NCBI GenBank assembly: GCA_017519975.1
Contig: JAFWRM010000001.1
Coordinates: 62,001-126,000 of the forward strand
Source: Oscillospiraceae bacterium
Lineage (GTDB): Bacteria; Bacillota; Clostridia; Oscillospirales; Oscillospiraceae
Length of the DNA: 64,000 nt
Direction of reading: 5' to 3'
Shown: piece after piece, positions 27,141 to 37,403 of the stretch
Position numbering within the stretch: position 1 is the stretch's first letter
How the letters are laid out: every line of letters starts with the position of its first letter
Made by a program: the position numbers and the translations under genes
Notes under the pieces: generated by a model
Database searches by the model: none
Seen by the model: the letters and a program-made list of their open reading frames with translations, nothing else
Told to the model about the DNA's origin: nothing

Positions 27141-28916
27141 TTATTCAGTTGAAGCGTACTTTCTGGCAAGGAAGATGAAACATCCCGCCGTCCATCCGGA
27201 ATTGAACAGTTCTCTTTCTCCGCGCAGCGTCATCATCCTGTTGCCGTTCTTCTTTCCTTGAATGGCGTCGATCATATGGAACAGCCCGGCATCGTTGATC
27301 AGGTCTAGGTACTGAAGCGCGATTTTCTTCGCCAGATCCGGCCGACCGCAGTATTCCAATGCCGGAACCAACAGTGCCGGAATCGGTGTCGCGATTCCTC
27401 CGGAGCACCAGCCTTCCGCCCGGAAGAAGGGACTGGTCGTGTCCTCCGTCGCCAAACCAAAAGGCGTCATGAACCCGGGCTCCCGGAAGATGATCTCAAT
27501 GGAGCGGTCAATGATCTCCTGCGGCAGCCGCTTTCCAAGCAGAAGCGCGCAGTAAAGGGGCAAACCAGTGGCCTGTGACCTTTCTCCGGTCACGATATTG
27601 ACAGCCGTCCAGCCATCCTTCGTCCATAGCTTTTCAATGATTTTTTCGACGGTATCTCTGGACCTTTTTTCCCAGTTGGCGCATTCATCGTCCGGTTTTC
27701 CCAGGAGTCTTCCCAACCTCCCGATGGCTTCCTCCTGAAGCGCCAGATAGGCGTTCATATCGGGAGCTGCCTGCGGGAATCCAACGCGGAAATATGTCGC
27801 GTCCTCCCACCCTGTCTCGACGGGGCTCTGGTTTTCGTACAGGCCGTCATGATCCAGGTCACGGTAATTCAGGTGATATTCTGTCCATTTCACAAGTCCG
27901 TCGTACAGGAACTCCAGTTCTTCTCCCGGCATCTGGGTCAGATCGAAATGATCCATCAGATACAGAAGACCGACCCCCTGAACCGGCGGTTTCGTCGGCT
28001 CTCCCCGTCCCAGGTAGGAAAGCGCATCCCCGATTTTGCCGGTACTGTCCTGATCGTCGAAGCAGGAAAGCAGCAGCTGCCACGCCAGGGGCAGATTGTG
28101 GCACAGAAAATAGGAATGCATGGCATGCTGCCAGGAGAATGCCTCGTCAAACAATGCACGCATCATTTTTATCATGGGTCGCTTATAGATGGACGTGCCG
28201 TCCGGTACGACAGAAAGGCCCCACAGCGTCCAGAGCGCTTCCCGCGCCCTTGCTGCGTATTTGGGGATACAGTGAGGATCCAGCGAGGCTTCAAAGGAAT
28301 CATAGTCCTTCTTTACCGCCTTCAGGCTCTCATCATAACTCCAATAGACGTCTCTTTTTTTCGGTTCGACCAGCGATTCTTCGCACACGATCTCAAAACC
28401 GCCTTCGTCATCCGGCATCAGCTCAATGAAGGGTCCGGCTCCGTATCGGATGGTGCCTCGAATCGCCGTGAACAGCATCCAGTAATTGCCGAACTGGATC
28501 TTCCAGGATCCGTCAAGCAGATCGACAGCGCTGCATTTTCCACCCATCCCCATCGGCGGCGTAAGGCGGAGAGCGAGCCCGTCCGTGCTCTTACCCACGG
28601 CGTATCCGGGATCGCCGATGCAGAAGCTTACACTCCCCTTGACGGATCTCAAAGTGATCTCATACGGCGTTGTATCGATCACACATTTCTGGGGCATTCC
28701 GTTATCGATCAGTTCCAGTCCAACCTGCCGGAATTTCACCGGTGACAGCACGGAATTGGCGTTCCTGTCCGTAGGTCTGATTCTTGCCGTACACAGCCAT
28801 AGATGCGCGGAGGAATACTGATTGACTCCCCCGTTGTCGTTTGCGAAAAACAGGTAGGAACCTCGCCTTGAGAATGGCATGTCCAAAGGTTCAACAAAAG
28901 TGTTTGGAACCAGCAT
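27141..28916 (-). CDS. glycosidase-like (alpha/alpha)6-barrel protein, long form L4
   Basis: A 591-aa and more divergent family member: MLVPNTFVEPLDMPFSRRG at the start, WQHAMHSYFL in the first barrel helices, TKPPVQGVGLLY near 308. Its acidic motif is VETGWEDATYF (E367, E371), so the conserved Asp after Gly-x is a Glu here. The second site reads GLATEDTTSPFFRAEGWCSGGIATP, which is nearer to the YWRGP-type loop of characterised GH63-like enzymes. AAAGGAGG precedes the ATG. No signal peptide. Confidence 0.8.
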   Translation of the reverse strand: MLVPNTFVEPLDMPFSRRGSYLFFANDNGGVNQYSSAHLWLCTARIRPTDRNANSVLSPVKFRQVGLELIDNGMPQKCVIDTTPYEITLRSVKGSVSFCIGDPGYAVGKSTDGLALRLTPPMGMGGKCSAVDLLDGSWKIQFGNYWMLFTAIRGTIRYGAGPFIELMPDDEGGFEIVCEESLVEPKKRDVYWSYDESLKAVKKDYDSFEASLDPHCIPKYAARAREALWTLWGLSVVPDGTSIYKRPMIKMMRALFDEAFSWQHAMHSYFLCHNLPLAWQLLLSCFDDQDSTGKIGDALSYLGRGEPTKPPVQGVGLLYLMDHFDLTQMPGEELEFLYDGLVKWTEYHLNYRDLDHDGLYENQSPVETGWEDATYFRVGFPQAAPDMNAYLALQEEAIGRLGRLLGKPDDECANWEKRSRDTVEKIIEKLWTKDGWTAVNIVTGERSQATGLPLYCALLLGKRLPQEIIDRSIEIIFREPGFMTPFGLATEDTTSPFFRAEGWCSGGIATPIPALLVPALEYCGRPDLAKKIALQYLDLINDAGLFHMIDAIQGKKNGNRMMTLRGERELFNSGWTAGCFIFLARKYASTE

Positions 28917-28953
28917 TTTCTTCCTCCTTTTGGAATGTACAGATGTTTCCGGA

Positions 28954-30759
28954 TCAGAAGAGCGGATAGATCCCGCTCATGTCGTACCTGCCCGCGTCTC
29001 TCGCAAGAGCGCCCATCGTATCCAGAACGACAAATTCTCCTGTTGGGACCACGCCGAAAGAGAATCCGCAGTCGTGCATCATCTTCAGATTCATCGCCGC
29101 GCAGCCCATGATCCCTTCCCATTTTTCTTCGACCCAGTTCATGATATACACGTTATCACGAAGCTTTATGTACCAACACGGAGAACTCCATACGAAGCCC
29201 CCCGCCCTGTTTGCCGGAGATCCGGGAGCGCAGTTATTAAAGATCGTCCATGAGTATGAGTGCGGAGAATTATAGATGTGCTGTGACGTCATGAAGTCGG
29301 AATACGTCCACGTGAACGATCTTCCAAGCAGTTCTTTCGTGAACCCATGCCGCGTCATCCTGGGCGGAGTGAGTCCCTCCATGTCGATATAACCGAAATG
29401 ATACGTCGGCGTGACGTCTCTCGTCTCATACTTGCCGCCGATCACGGCGTCGATGCAGGTCGCGCATCCGTTGGCAAAGTCAAGGGCAAGAATAAAGCAT
29501 TTGGGCGGTCTGGAACCCGTTCTGAAATGGCCCAGTATGACCAGGTCGTCGTCCAGCTGGGAAGACCGGTAGATTTCCTTATGCCAGGTCTCTTCACCTT
29601 CCATGCGATATTCAAGATCATGCACGCCTGTAAATGAATACTCTATGGCAAATCCATTGTCGTCTCGGAAAAAGAGTTTCTTCCCGACACACTGAGTGCT
29701 CTCCTTCATGCGGTTGGCGGCCATCATGACGTGGTTTTTGGCAGGGTTGTAGATTGCAGCGTTATCCGCTGCAGCCATGATCTCATCCAGGGTGAGCGCT
29801 TTCGCCATGATGCTTGGACGATACGTACACCGCGCGCCTTTGACCGAATAGTCCATCCTCTTGGTGACGGTCTCCGCGTATTCCCGCCCTTTGTCGTTGA
29901 AATCATAGAAAGTAGCGGTCTGTCCCAGACACCGGCCGTCCGCCCTGTACATGAAATACTCAAATTCATTCTGCTCATCGATTCCCATGGAAACGCCGAT
30001 CTTCCTGGAATTCACCACGTCGATAACGTCAACGACCAGGCGGCCGGAGAACTCCACTTCCCCTCTGGAGTAGATGAAATACTGATCGTCTATCTGAAGA
30101 TTATCGGACGGGAAGGTCAGAACGTCGTCGCCATCCGGCGTGTTTACTTCGACCAGAGTCGAGAAAATGTTTGTCGTATACGTGACGATATGTTCGCGCC
30201 CTCTGTCGTCCTTCCAATCGATCATTCGGTTATCCAGCCGAAGCGTCAGGTGGTCGCGTGTCTCCGGCGGCTCTTCGCCTTCTTTTTCAAGGTAGCCGTA
30301 ATAGAACTGCCTTTGGACTTCACGATTGATATACGGCTTGATGTTATTCGCGTCGAATACCGAATACGTAGGATTTCTCGGGTCAAAGGCGGTCCCTTCG
30401 TAGTCGATAAACCACATTTCCAGCACCGTCACGACGGAGGTCTCCCAATTGATGATCACATTATACCCGTACTTCTTTCCCGGGAGCATATGGGTGAACA
30501 ATGTGATCGGGCCAAGATCCATAGCGCCGTACCGGCACTCTACGGCACTGCCGCCGTTCTCCCTTACAGTCAGCGCGGTATCGGAAATGAATTCGTACTC
30601 CAGCTCCGGGCCGGCCACGGGCTTCTCGTCAAGAACGATCTTCAGTTTCTGACCGTCCAAAGTACCGCTCATCGGCGTGAGGCTCGTCGGAGCCGGACAT
30701 TTGCCTATCCGCTCTTCGACCTGTTCCTTGTTGAGATTGGCATAATCGATCCTAAACAT
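28954..30759 (-). CDS. double-length MoaF-like protein M2
   Basis: A 601-aa protein about twice the size of its relatives. The second half has the full MoaF pattern (TPTYHFGYIDMEG, then RHGFTKELLGRSFTWTYSD and WYIKLRDNVYIMNWVEE), while the first half has a matching but more diverged arrangement (VQRQFYYGYLEKEG, RDHLTLRLDNRMIDW). It is therefore likely a fused tandem of two barrels. Soluble, no signal peptide. AAAGGAGG precedes the ATG. It is the first gene of the transcript that starts near the third copy of the 17-bp word. Function unknown. Confidence 0.75.
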   Translation of the reverse strand: MFRIDYANLNKEQVEERIGKCPAPTSLTPMSGTLDGQKLKIVLDEKPVAGPELEYEFISDTALTVRENGGSAVECRYGAMDLGPITLFTHMLPGKKYGYNVIINWETSVVTVLEMWFIDYEGTAFDPRNPTYSVFDANNIKPYINREVQRQFYYGYLEKEGEEPPETRDHLTLRLDNRMIDWKDDRGREHIVTYTTNIFSTLVEVNTPDGDDVLTFPSDNLQIDDQYFIYSRGEVEFSGRLVVDVIDVVNSRKIGVSMGIDEQNEFEYFMYRADGRCLGQTATFYDFNDKGREYAETVTKRMDYSVKGARCTYRPSIMAKALTLDEIMAAADNAAIYNPAKNHVMMAANRMKESTQCVGKKLFFRDDNGFAIEYSFTGVHDLEYRMEGEETWHKEIYRSSQLDDDLVILGHFRTGSRPPKCFILALDFANGCATCIDAVIGGKYETRDVTPTYHFGYIDMEGLTPPRMTRHGFTKELLGRSFTWTYSDFMTSQHIYNSPHSYSWTIFNNCAPGSPANRAGGFVWSSPCWYIKLRDNVYIMNWVEEKWEGIMGCAAMNLKMMHDCGFSFGVVPTGEFVVLDTMGALARDAGRYDMSGIYPLF

Positions 30760-31089
30760 AGTTCCTCCTTTTCAGTTCGTAGCTTCAACCGTCCTCATCC
30801 GTCGGCCGCTAAGTTCCTGCCCTGGGCGACAGAGCAGGAACCACATCCGGCCACAGTACACCTGTATAGTATTACAGTATCTGTTTGTCCTTCCGTCGAT
30901 AATCTATCCGGCAACCCTCTTCTGGTTTTTGTTGATTGTTACGAACTAGAACAGCGCTTGATTTGTACATCTGTATTGGTTCCTCTAACACTGCGCTCTC
31001 CATCCCACGTTCCGGATTCTCCAACGGATGACTGTTGATCCGGCAGGACTGATCGACGGATCTTCGATGGTTCTGCCCATGCGTTCTGA
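30760..31089 (-). promoter_or_regulatory. intergenic region with promoter-like sequence and the third 17-bp word
   Basis: This 330-base gap has no credible gene. The exact word AGTACACCTGTATAGTA lies at 30855-30871, next to a -10-like TAATAC/TACTAT on the minus strand; the -35 (around GACGGA) is weak. It marks a probable transcription start for M2 and the genes after it. Confidence 0.65.
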
Positions 31090-32880
31090 TCATTTGCCGA
31101 TGATACCCGTCACCATTGTCAGGAAACAGTTGGCGCTCCATGAACTCCATGCCCATCCGTCTGCGGGCTGAGGCGGGATCTGCTGGTCGGCCTTTGCCCC
31201 ATTGTATTTATAATAGTTATACGGAGCGTAACCAAGTATGATGCCCTCTCGGTTCGTATGATCGCAGTATCTGCGTGCGATGATCTCCGCTTCTTTCTGT
31301 TTGCCTGCAGCTTGCAGCCCCACACTCAGGATCATGTTCATAGGCCCGACGACGCGTCCGCAGACAAAGGAGATTCCATAAGTCGCAAGTTCGCTGTTGA
31401 CGTTCTCAGAAGCAAGTCCAATGTCTGTCAGCCATTGATCCTCCTGCGTGAGTTTTTCTGCAATCGTGTCGATAATGTGCTGCGGCAGTCGCTTGCCCAG
31501 TATGATCGGCTGATAGCAGGCCAGGCTCATGGAATCGACAGGTTTTCCCTTGACCTTTGCCACGAATTTTTCTCCGTCCCAGAACTCGTTGACAAGAATA
31601 TCGGTCAGCTTTTCGGCGCGCTTCATCCATTGATCATGGTCACTGAGCCTGCCGGTCTTTCTCGCAAGTACGGCGACCGCTTCCATCAGCAGGATCAGGA
31701 AAGCCATCGAATTCGGTTCGACCGTTGGGAATCCGTCGCGGAAGATCGAAGCGTCATCCCATCCGGACTCGTGCGGACTCAGAAGGGCGATCGTGTCGTC
31801 GCCGCGGCCGGAACCACGGTATCTGACCCAGTATTCGATCCAGGCAGCCATCTTGGGATACATGCGTTCCGCTTCTTCCGGGGTGATGAAGTCATCGCCG
31901 ATATTGCGGAAAATGTAATCCAGTGCAAAACCCTGGAACGCGGGCTGCATTCCGCCCATTGGGAATGTGCTGTAAGTGATCATATTGGGAACACGTCCCG
32001 TAATCTCGTCCTGATACAGGAACATGACACAGATCAGCCGCCATGCTTCCTGTGGATCCGCGAGCATCGGCATTGCGTTATAGCTCTGCTGCCAAGGGGC
32101 TGCGGCACAGGACCACGTGTTCTGAAAAAGAATATGAGAATCCTTGAACGTGCCGATGGCTTTCGTCTTACAGCTCCAGATCAGCCATTCGGCGTATTTT
32201 GCCATCTCCTCATATCCGGGAGCGGGAGCGTTGTATTTCTTTCTGAACTGTTCGAAATCCTGGCGGTTGTTTTCGACCAGTTCATCAAAGTCTTCATAGT
32301 CTCCGAAGGGAAGGATGGCGTCACGGTAATCATGTATTGCCGCTTCAAACGTCTGAGTCAGCGTATCCGGCATGAATTCGATTCGGACGAAAGAATACTC
32401 ATTTCTGTCATAGTCGAACGGAGCCGCTACACTGTAGCTGCCGGCAAGTGCCTTGAAAAACAGCTTGCCGAATTTTCCGAACTCACCTTCCCAGCCGCTT
32501 CCGTCAGCCTTGGCATAGATCCCGCGGCAGGCACGGGCGCCGTTCCCGGATGCGGAACGGAGTTCCAATCGGAGGCCGGCGTTGATCCCCCGGATTCGAA
32601 TATGAGAACGATCGGTGAGCGCGATCTCGACCTCGGCGTCCTTTCCGGCGGAAAGCTTGACCGATCCCGCATCCGCAAAATACGTATACCTGACCGGCGC
32701 GCCGTTGACCGTCAGCAGCAGGTCGAATGCAAAGTCTGTTATATTCAGAGACGTCCCCGTCCAGTTATTGCTCAAACGTAAAATGCCGTGCCTATAATAG
32801 TCTTCGAAAATATACGCATTCGAGGCATTGCGCGCGAACGACGCGCGTACCAGATTGAAACGCTCATAGGTACCAAACAT
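31090..32880 (-). CDS. glycosidase-like (alpha/alpha)6-barrel protein, long form L5
   Basis: A 596-aa protein, the closest paralogue of L1: same MFGT opening, WQQSYNAMPM helix near 263, acidic motif HESGWDDAS (E371, D375) and GLASENVNS for the second site. The ATG follows AAAGGAGG. It is encoded 12 bases after the short paralogue S2, repeating the short-long order seen at 19-22 kb. Cytoplasmic, with no signal peptide. Probably a glycoside hydrolase for the compound imported by the adjacent transporter. Confidence 0.8.
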   Translation of the reverse strand: MFGTYERFNLVRASFARNASNAYIFEDYYRHGILRLSNNWTGTSLNITDFAFDLLLTVNGAPVRYTYFADAGSVKLSAGKDAEVEIALTDRSHIRIRGINAGLRLELRSASGNGARACRGIYAKADGSGWEGEFGKFGKLFFKALAGSYSVAAPFDYDRNEYSFVRIEFMPDTLTQTFEAAIHDYRDAILPFGDYEDFDELVENNRQDFEQFRKKYNAPAPGYEEMAKYAEWLIWSCKTKAIGTFKDSHILFQNTWSCAAAPWQQSYNAMPMLADPQEAWRLICVMFLYQDEITGRVPNMITYSTFPMGGMQPAFQGFALDYIFRNIGDDFITPEEAERMYPKMAAWIEYWVRYRGSGRGDDTIALLSPHESGWDDASIFRDGFPTVEPNSMAFLILLMEAVAVLARKTGRLSDHDQWMKRAEKLTDILVNEFWDGEKFVAKVKGKPVDSMSLACYQPIILGKRLPQHIIDTIAEKLTQEDQWLTDIGLASENVNSELATYGISFVCGRVVGPMNMILSVGLQAAGKQKEAEIIARRYCDHTNREGIILGYAPYNYYKYNGAKADQQIPPQPADGWAWSSWSANCFLTMVTGIIGK

Positions 32881-32892
32881 AGCCGTCCTCCT

Positions 32893-34383
32893 TTACAGAA
32901 CCTTGTGCGCCAGAGCCAGCAGGGACGCGCCATAGAACGGACTCTCTACCATGCCTGAACGAAGCGCTTCCAGCGCTTTCGTAGTAATTGCTATCGCCTT
33001 CTCCCGCTCTCCGGCGTCATATAAGCCGGCAACAACCAGTAACCCCTCTTCATCCCCGACATCATCAACGGGGATCATGCTGATTATATCCGCAGGAAGC
33101 CGGCTGCCCAGGATCAGGGGAACGGCCGACAGCTTTTTATCCGAGTCGGAGAGGTCTCCCGTATACGCGTTCTTCCCGACGAACCCATCGCCGTTCCAAA
33201 GCTCATAAACGAGTCGTTTCAGCAACGCTTCGGCGTGTGCCGCCCATTTCTGTCCCACACCGTCGTCGTATTCCATGTTTGCGAGTTTCCCGAGAACTTC
33301 GCTCACAATGATCAGATAGGCGTTCAGATCCGGAGCAAGTACGGGCTCTCCCACCTTGAAATACTCGGGAGATCTCTCCTGGCCGCTCTCGAACCGGTAG
33401 GCATAGAAGCTCAGTCCGTCTTTGTCAACCGTACGCTCGTTGATCCAGTAGCGGGCCAGTTTCTCCAAGGCCTCATACGCTCTGTAGATCTCCCCGCGCG
33501 AATCGTTGAGCAGCCCCTCGTCGATAAGGCGTTTGACGGCAACGCCTATGATCGGCTCTGCCGGACAAGAAAGGATCATGTCCAGTGCCTTTACCGGATC
33601 CTTGAACGCCATAGACGCGATCGACATCAGTCTTGCGTTGGCTACCGTGGAATTGTATTTGCTCTTTACGATGACCTTCCTGCCATCTTCAAACGTTCTG
33701 TGTCCCAGCCATAGCGGATAAGCGATCTTCTCCTTTACGTCGTTCCACTCCTCCGGAACGTCAACCAGGGAATCGACGAACGCCTTGAATTCCGCCTCGT
33801 TCTCCGCGGCGCATTCCTCGAGCGTCTTTGTGATCTCAGGTATGGGCGTGTCACTGGGCAGATCATATACGTAAAGCTCGATCTGTCCGTCTTCAGGGGT
33901 GACTTCGTACACCGGCGTAACGGAATGGAATTTGGCCCGTTCCCAGGTATCGTCAAAAGTGTACGTCCCTTGTTTTGCTACAATAAAATACGTAACCGCA
34001 CCGATGCTGATCTTTACCCCTTCTTCCGCATTCAGCGTGGTCGCGAAAGAAGCCGTCTCCACTCCGTTCAGCCGAAGAGAAGCGTTTCCGGTAATACGTA
34101 TGGCCTGTGTCTGACTGTCTATGGCCAGCTTGTATTTCGCTCCGTTTTTCGTCGAAACTTCCAAAAGCGCTTCCGTCGCCGTGTAGTCATACGGCACGAG
34201 CTCTCCGTTTTCCAGCGGTTCGAAACGAAGCGACCCAGGCAATCTGCTCATTCCCATTGTCAGGAATCCGCCGACTGCTACCGGCATCATCGCAAGCCAC
34301 AGTTCCCCCTCGTGGTCGATGATGATATGTCTGCATTCCTTATGACCAAATCCATACAACGGCATTGTTGATTTTATATCCAC
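32893..34383 (-). CDS. glycosidase-like (alpha/alpha)6-barrel protein, short form S2
   Basis: A 496-aa relative of S1 with the same losses: the acidic motif reads FESGQERSPEYF, lacking the Asp of E-x-G-x-D, and no S/T-E-N site is present. The segment VGEPVLAPDLNAYL matches the V-S-P-D-L part of active forms. A GTG start at 34383, 8 bases behind AAAGGAG, is preferred over the ATG at 34365. It follows the transporter receptor gene and precedes L5. It is possibly a structural or regulatory partner of L5. Confidence 0.72.
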   Translation of the reverse strand: MDIKSTMPLYGFGHKECRHIIIDHEGELWLAMMPVAVGGFLTMGMSRLPGSLRFEPLENGELVPYDYTATEALLEVSTKNGAKYKLAIDSQTQAIRITGNASLRLNGVETASFATTLNAEEGVKISIGAVTYFIVAKQGTYTFDDTWERAKFHSVTPVYEVTPEDGQIELYVYDLPSDTPIPEITKTLEECAAENEAEFKAFVDSLVDVPEEWNDVKEKIAYPLWLGHRTFEDGRKVIVKSKYNSTVANARLMSIASMAFKDPVKALDMILSCPAEPIIGVAVKRLIDEGLLNDSRGEIYRAYEALEKLARYWINERTVDKDGLSFYAYRFESGQERSPEYFKVGEPVLAPDLNAYLIIVSEVLGKLANMEYDDGVGQKWAAHAEALLKRLVYELWNGDGFVGKNAYTGDLSDSDKKLSAVPLILGSRLPADIISMIPVDDVGDEEGLLVVAGLYDAGEREKAIAITTKALEALRSGMVESPFYGASLLALAHKVL

Positions 34384-34642
34384 CTGGTGTGCTCCTTTCA
34401 AAGAGATCGCGCAGTTTGAGAATCCGGCAAAAAGCCTTATGATCACTTCCGGCAGTCATGGAGCATACTCCGTTTCCCACGTTGGCAGAACCTGCGTCTG
34501 TCGATGTGCCGATAAGGACGATCTGCTCAACGCTGCCCTGGTTCTCAAACTGCAACACACGTCATTATGTTTACTCCACTGGCCGTTGGGCCAGTGGAGT
34601 AAATATATCCGCTCAGTTTCTTCTTTTCACTTGCCGAATGGC
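34384..34642 (-). other. spacer between receptor gene and short barrel gene
   Basis: About 260 bases without a supported gene. It holds the strong hairpin at 34570-34603. A 72-codon frame with a GTG start at 34558 has no ribosome site and no recognisable product. Confidence 0.5.
34570..34603. repeat. 15-bp perfect hairpin downstream of the receptor gene
   Basis: TTTACTCCACTGGCC pairs fully with GGCCAGTGGAGTAAA around a 4-nt loop. No T-run follows on the minus strand, so it is more likely an RNA-stabilising or attenuating hairpin than a full terminator. Such hairpins after a binding-protein gene raise receptor mRNA over downstream mRNA in other transport operons. Confidence 0.75.
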
Positions 34643-36313
34643 TTATTTGGTCCAGTACATATTTTGGTAATCGATATGGCCCATGCGCATCATCTGGAAG
34701 CCCGCAAGGTCCTTATTGACTGCCCACTCGGCAACTGTATCGACGAGAGAGAACCAAAGCATGGCATCGGTCTGAATCTTATTCAGTTCAATGTAGTATG
34801 CCTTATACTCTTCCGGAGTCATCAGGTGATTGATGATATCACAAATGGAGGCGAATCTCTCTTTGCCTTCAAACTCGGATCTCGTGAAAGCACCGCCCAT
34901 GTGCGTCCTGTACCATGCTGCATAGCTCTGGCCGCAGGTCATGGCCTGGGAACCTGTGAAGTCGACGAGCATGTCGCCGCAGGCGCTGGAATCGAACGCG
35001 ATGGCAAGCCAGGAGCCGGCGTCGTAGTTTCTGATATCTACGTTGATGCCGATGGCGTTGAGGTCAGTCTGAATGCACTCCGCGACCGTCACGTCGAGGG
35101 CGGAACCGTTGGTGGAGATAGAGACCGTCTTACCGATCAGGCCGCACTTCTCCGCCAGAGCCTTTGCCCCTTCCGGATCATAACCTGTTCCATACACGCC
35201 GTAGCCAGCCATCTCCTGGGGGAAGTCAATATGCTTCGCCGAAATGGCGGCAACGGAAACCTGGCCCTTTCCTCCATAGCAGATATCGTTAATGGCCTCT
35301 CTGTCGATGGCCATGGCGATCGCAGTACGCGCTTCAGGCGTATTGAGAACTTCGGATTTCTCGGTGTTGAAGTACAGTGTCTTGGCAAAAGCATTGGAAG
35401 CAGGCATATCGACAATGTCGTACGTACCGGTATCGGCGACATAATCAGCATCCTGGAAAGGCACCTGACAAAGGTCAACAGTGTCTGTTACAAGAGCGTT
35501 TGTCTTCTGGGAAGCTTCCGTGATATAGGTAAAGTTGATGTACTTACAGCCGTTGCACTCACCCCAGTATTCACCATCGGGCTTCTTCTCAAACTTGATG
35601 TGGCTGTTAGTCACATAATCTACAAGGTTGTAGGGGCCGGTACCGATAGGTGTTGTCATGATGGAAGTCTGATCGAAGCTTTCCTTGTCAAGGATCTGCA
35701 TTGTAGTAATGGACGTATCATAAATGAGGTCAAATTCGGAGAACGTCAACTTAACGGTGTACTCATCAAGCGCTACGCATTCTTCCATCTTCGGGAAGTA
35801 CGCAGGTTCACCTTCTCTGTTCTGGGCCTTGTCAATAGTGAATACAACGTCATCCGCGTTCATGGGATTTCCATTGGAGAACTTGACACCCTCTCGAAGG
35901 TGTATGATCCATGTTTTGCCTTCGTCTTCAAATTCAACTTCGGTGCACAGCTTGTATACACGTTCACCTGCCTGATTCCAGTCCCAGAGGGGATCATAAC
36001 AGAGCATCACCGCAGCAAGGCTATCGTTGCCGAGAAGCAGCAGGGGATAAAGGGTCCCCTTATCCGAAGTATACACACAGTTCAGTGTGTCTCTGGCGTT
36101 GACGACTTCGCCGCTTGGCTCCGCGTCTCCACCGGGAGTCGTGTCATCACTCGGAGTTTTGTCGCCGCCGCTCGGCGTCGTATCGCTGCTCGGCGTCGTA
36201 TCGCTGCTCGGCGTCGTGTCCTTACCCGCTCCGCCGTCGTTTCCTTTCTGTCCACAGGCCGCGAAAGACGCAACCATCAGCACAGCAAGAAGTAGTGCCA
36301 AAAACTTTTTCAT
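34643..36313 (-). CDS. ABC transporter substrate-binding lipoprotein (SBP family 5)
   Basis: A 556-aa extracellular receptor. A signal peptide ends in the lipobox VASFAAC with the lipid-modified Cys20. A flexible linker of D-T-T-P-S repeats (about 33-68) follows, then a family 5 domain with LREGVKFSNGNPMNADDVVFTI and the TPIGTGPYNLVDY segment typical of DppA/OppA proteins. It ends the BCDF-SBP transporter operon. Family 5 proteins bind peptides, nickel, opines or oligosaccharides; the neighbouring glycosidase-like genes favour a glycoside, as inference. Confidence 0.93.
   Translation of the reverse strand: MKKFLALLLAVLMVASFAACGQKGNDGGAGKDTTPSSDTTPSSDTTPSGGDKTPSDDTTPGGDAEPSGEVVNARDTLNCVYTSDKGTLYPLLLLGNDSLAAVMLCYDPLWDWNQAGERVYKLCTEVEFEDEGKTWIIHLREGVKFSNGNPMNADDVVFTIDKAQNREGEPAYFPKMEECVALDEYTVKLTFSEFDLIYDTSITTMQILDKESFDQTSIMTTPIGTGPYNLVDYVTNSHIKFEKKPDGEYWGECNGCKYINFTYITEASQKTNALVTDTVDLCQVPFQDADYVADTGTYDIVDMPASNAFAKTLYFNTEKSEVLNTPEARTAIAMAIDREAINDICYGGKGQVSVAAISAKHIDFPQEMAGYGVYGTGYDPEGAKALAEKCGLIGKTVSISTNGSALDVTVAECIQTDLNAIGINVDIRNYDAGSWLAIAFDSSACGDMLVDFTGSQAMTCGQSYAAWYRTHMGGAFTRSEFEGKERFASICDIINHLMTPEEYKAYYIELNKIQTDAMLWFSLVDTVAEWAVNKDLAGFQMMRMGHIDYQNMYWTK
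36171..36220. repeat. 18-bp tandem repeat in the receptor linker
   Basis: About 2.8 copies of CTCGGCGTCGTATCGCTG encode the Asp-Thr-Thr-Pro-Ser-Ser linker repeats. The copies are nearly identical, so the linker length may vary between strains. Confidence 0.75.
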
Positions 36314-36428
36314 TGTAATCCTCCTAATCGTTATTAAGTCTACAATTATTCTTCCGGCTCGACGTGCAGTCTGTTGTCCCGTATTCCCCCTTTCACGTGC
36401 GGATCCTTTATTGCTGCCTGTTCATTGT

Positions 36429-37400
<972 letters not shown>

Positions 37401-37403
37401 GGC

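Noticed and set aside
34340-34558. 72-codon frame between the receptor and S2 genes
   Set aside because: Only a GTG without ribosome site, overlaps the S2 start, no family resemblance.
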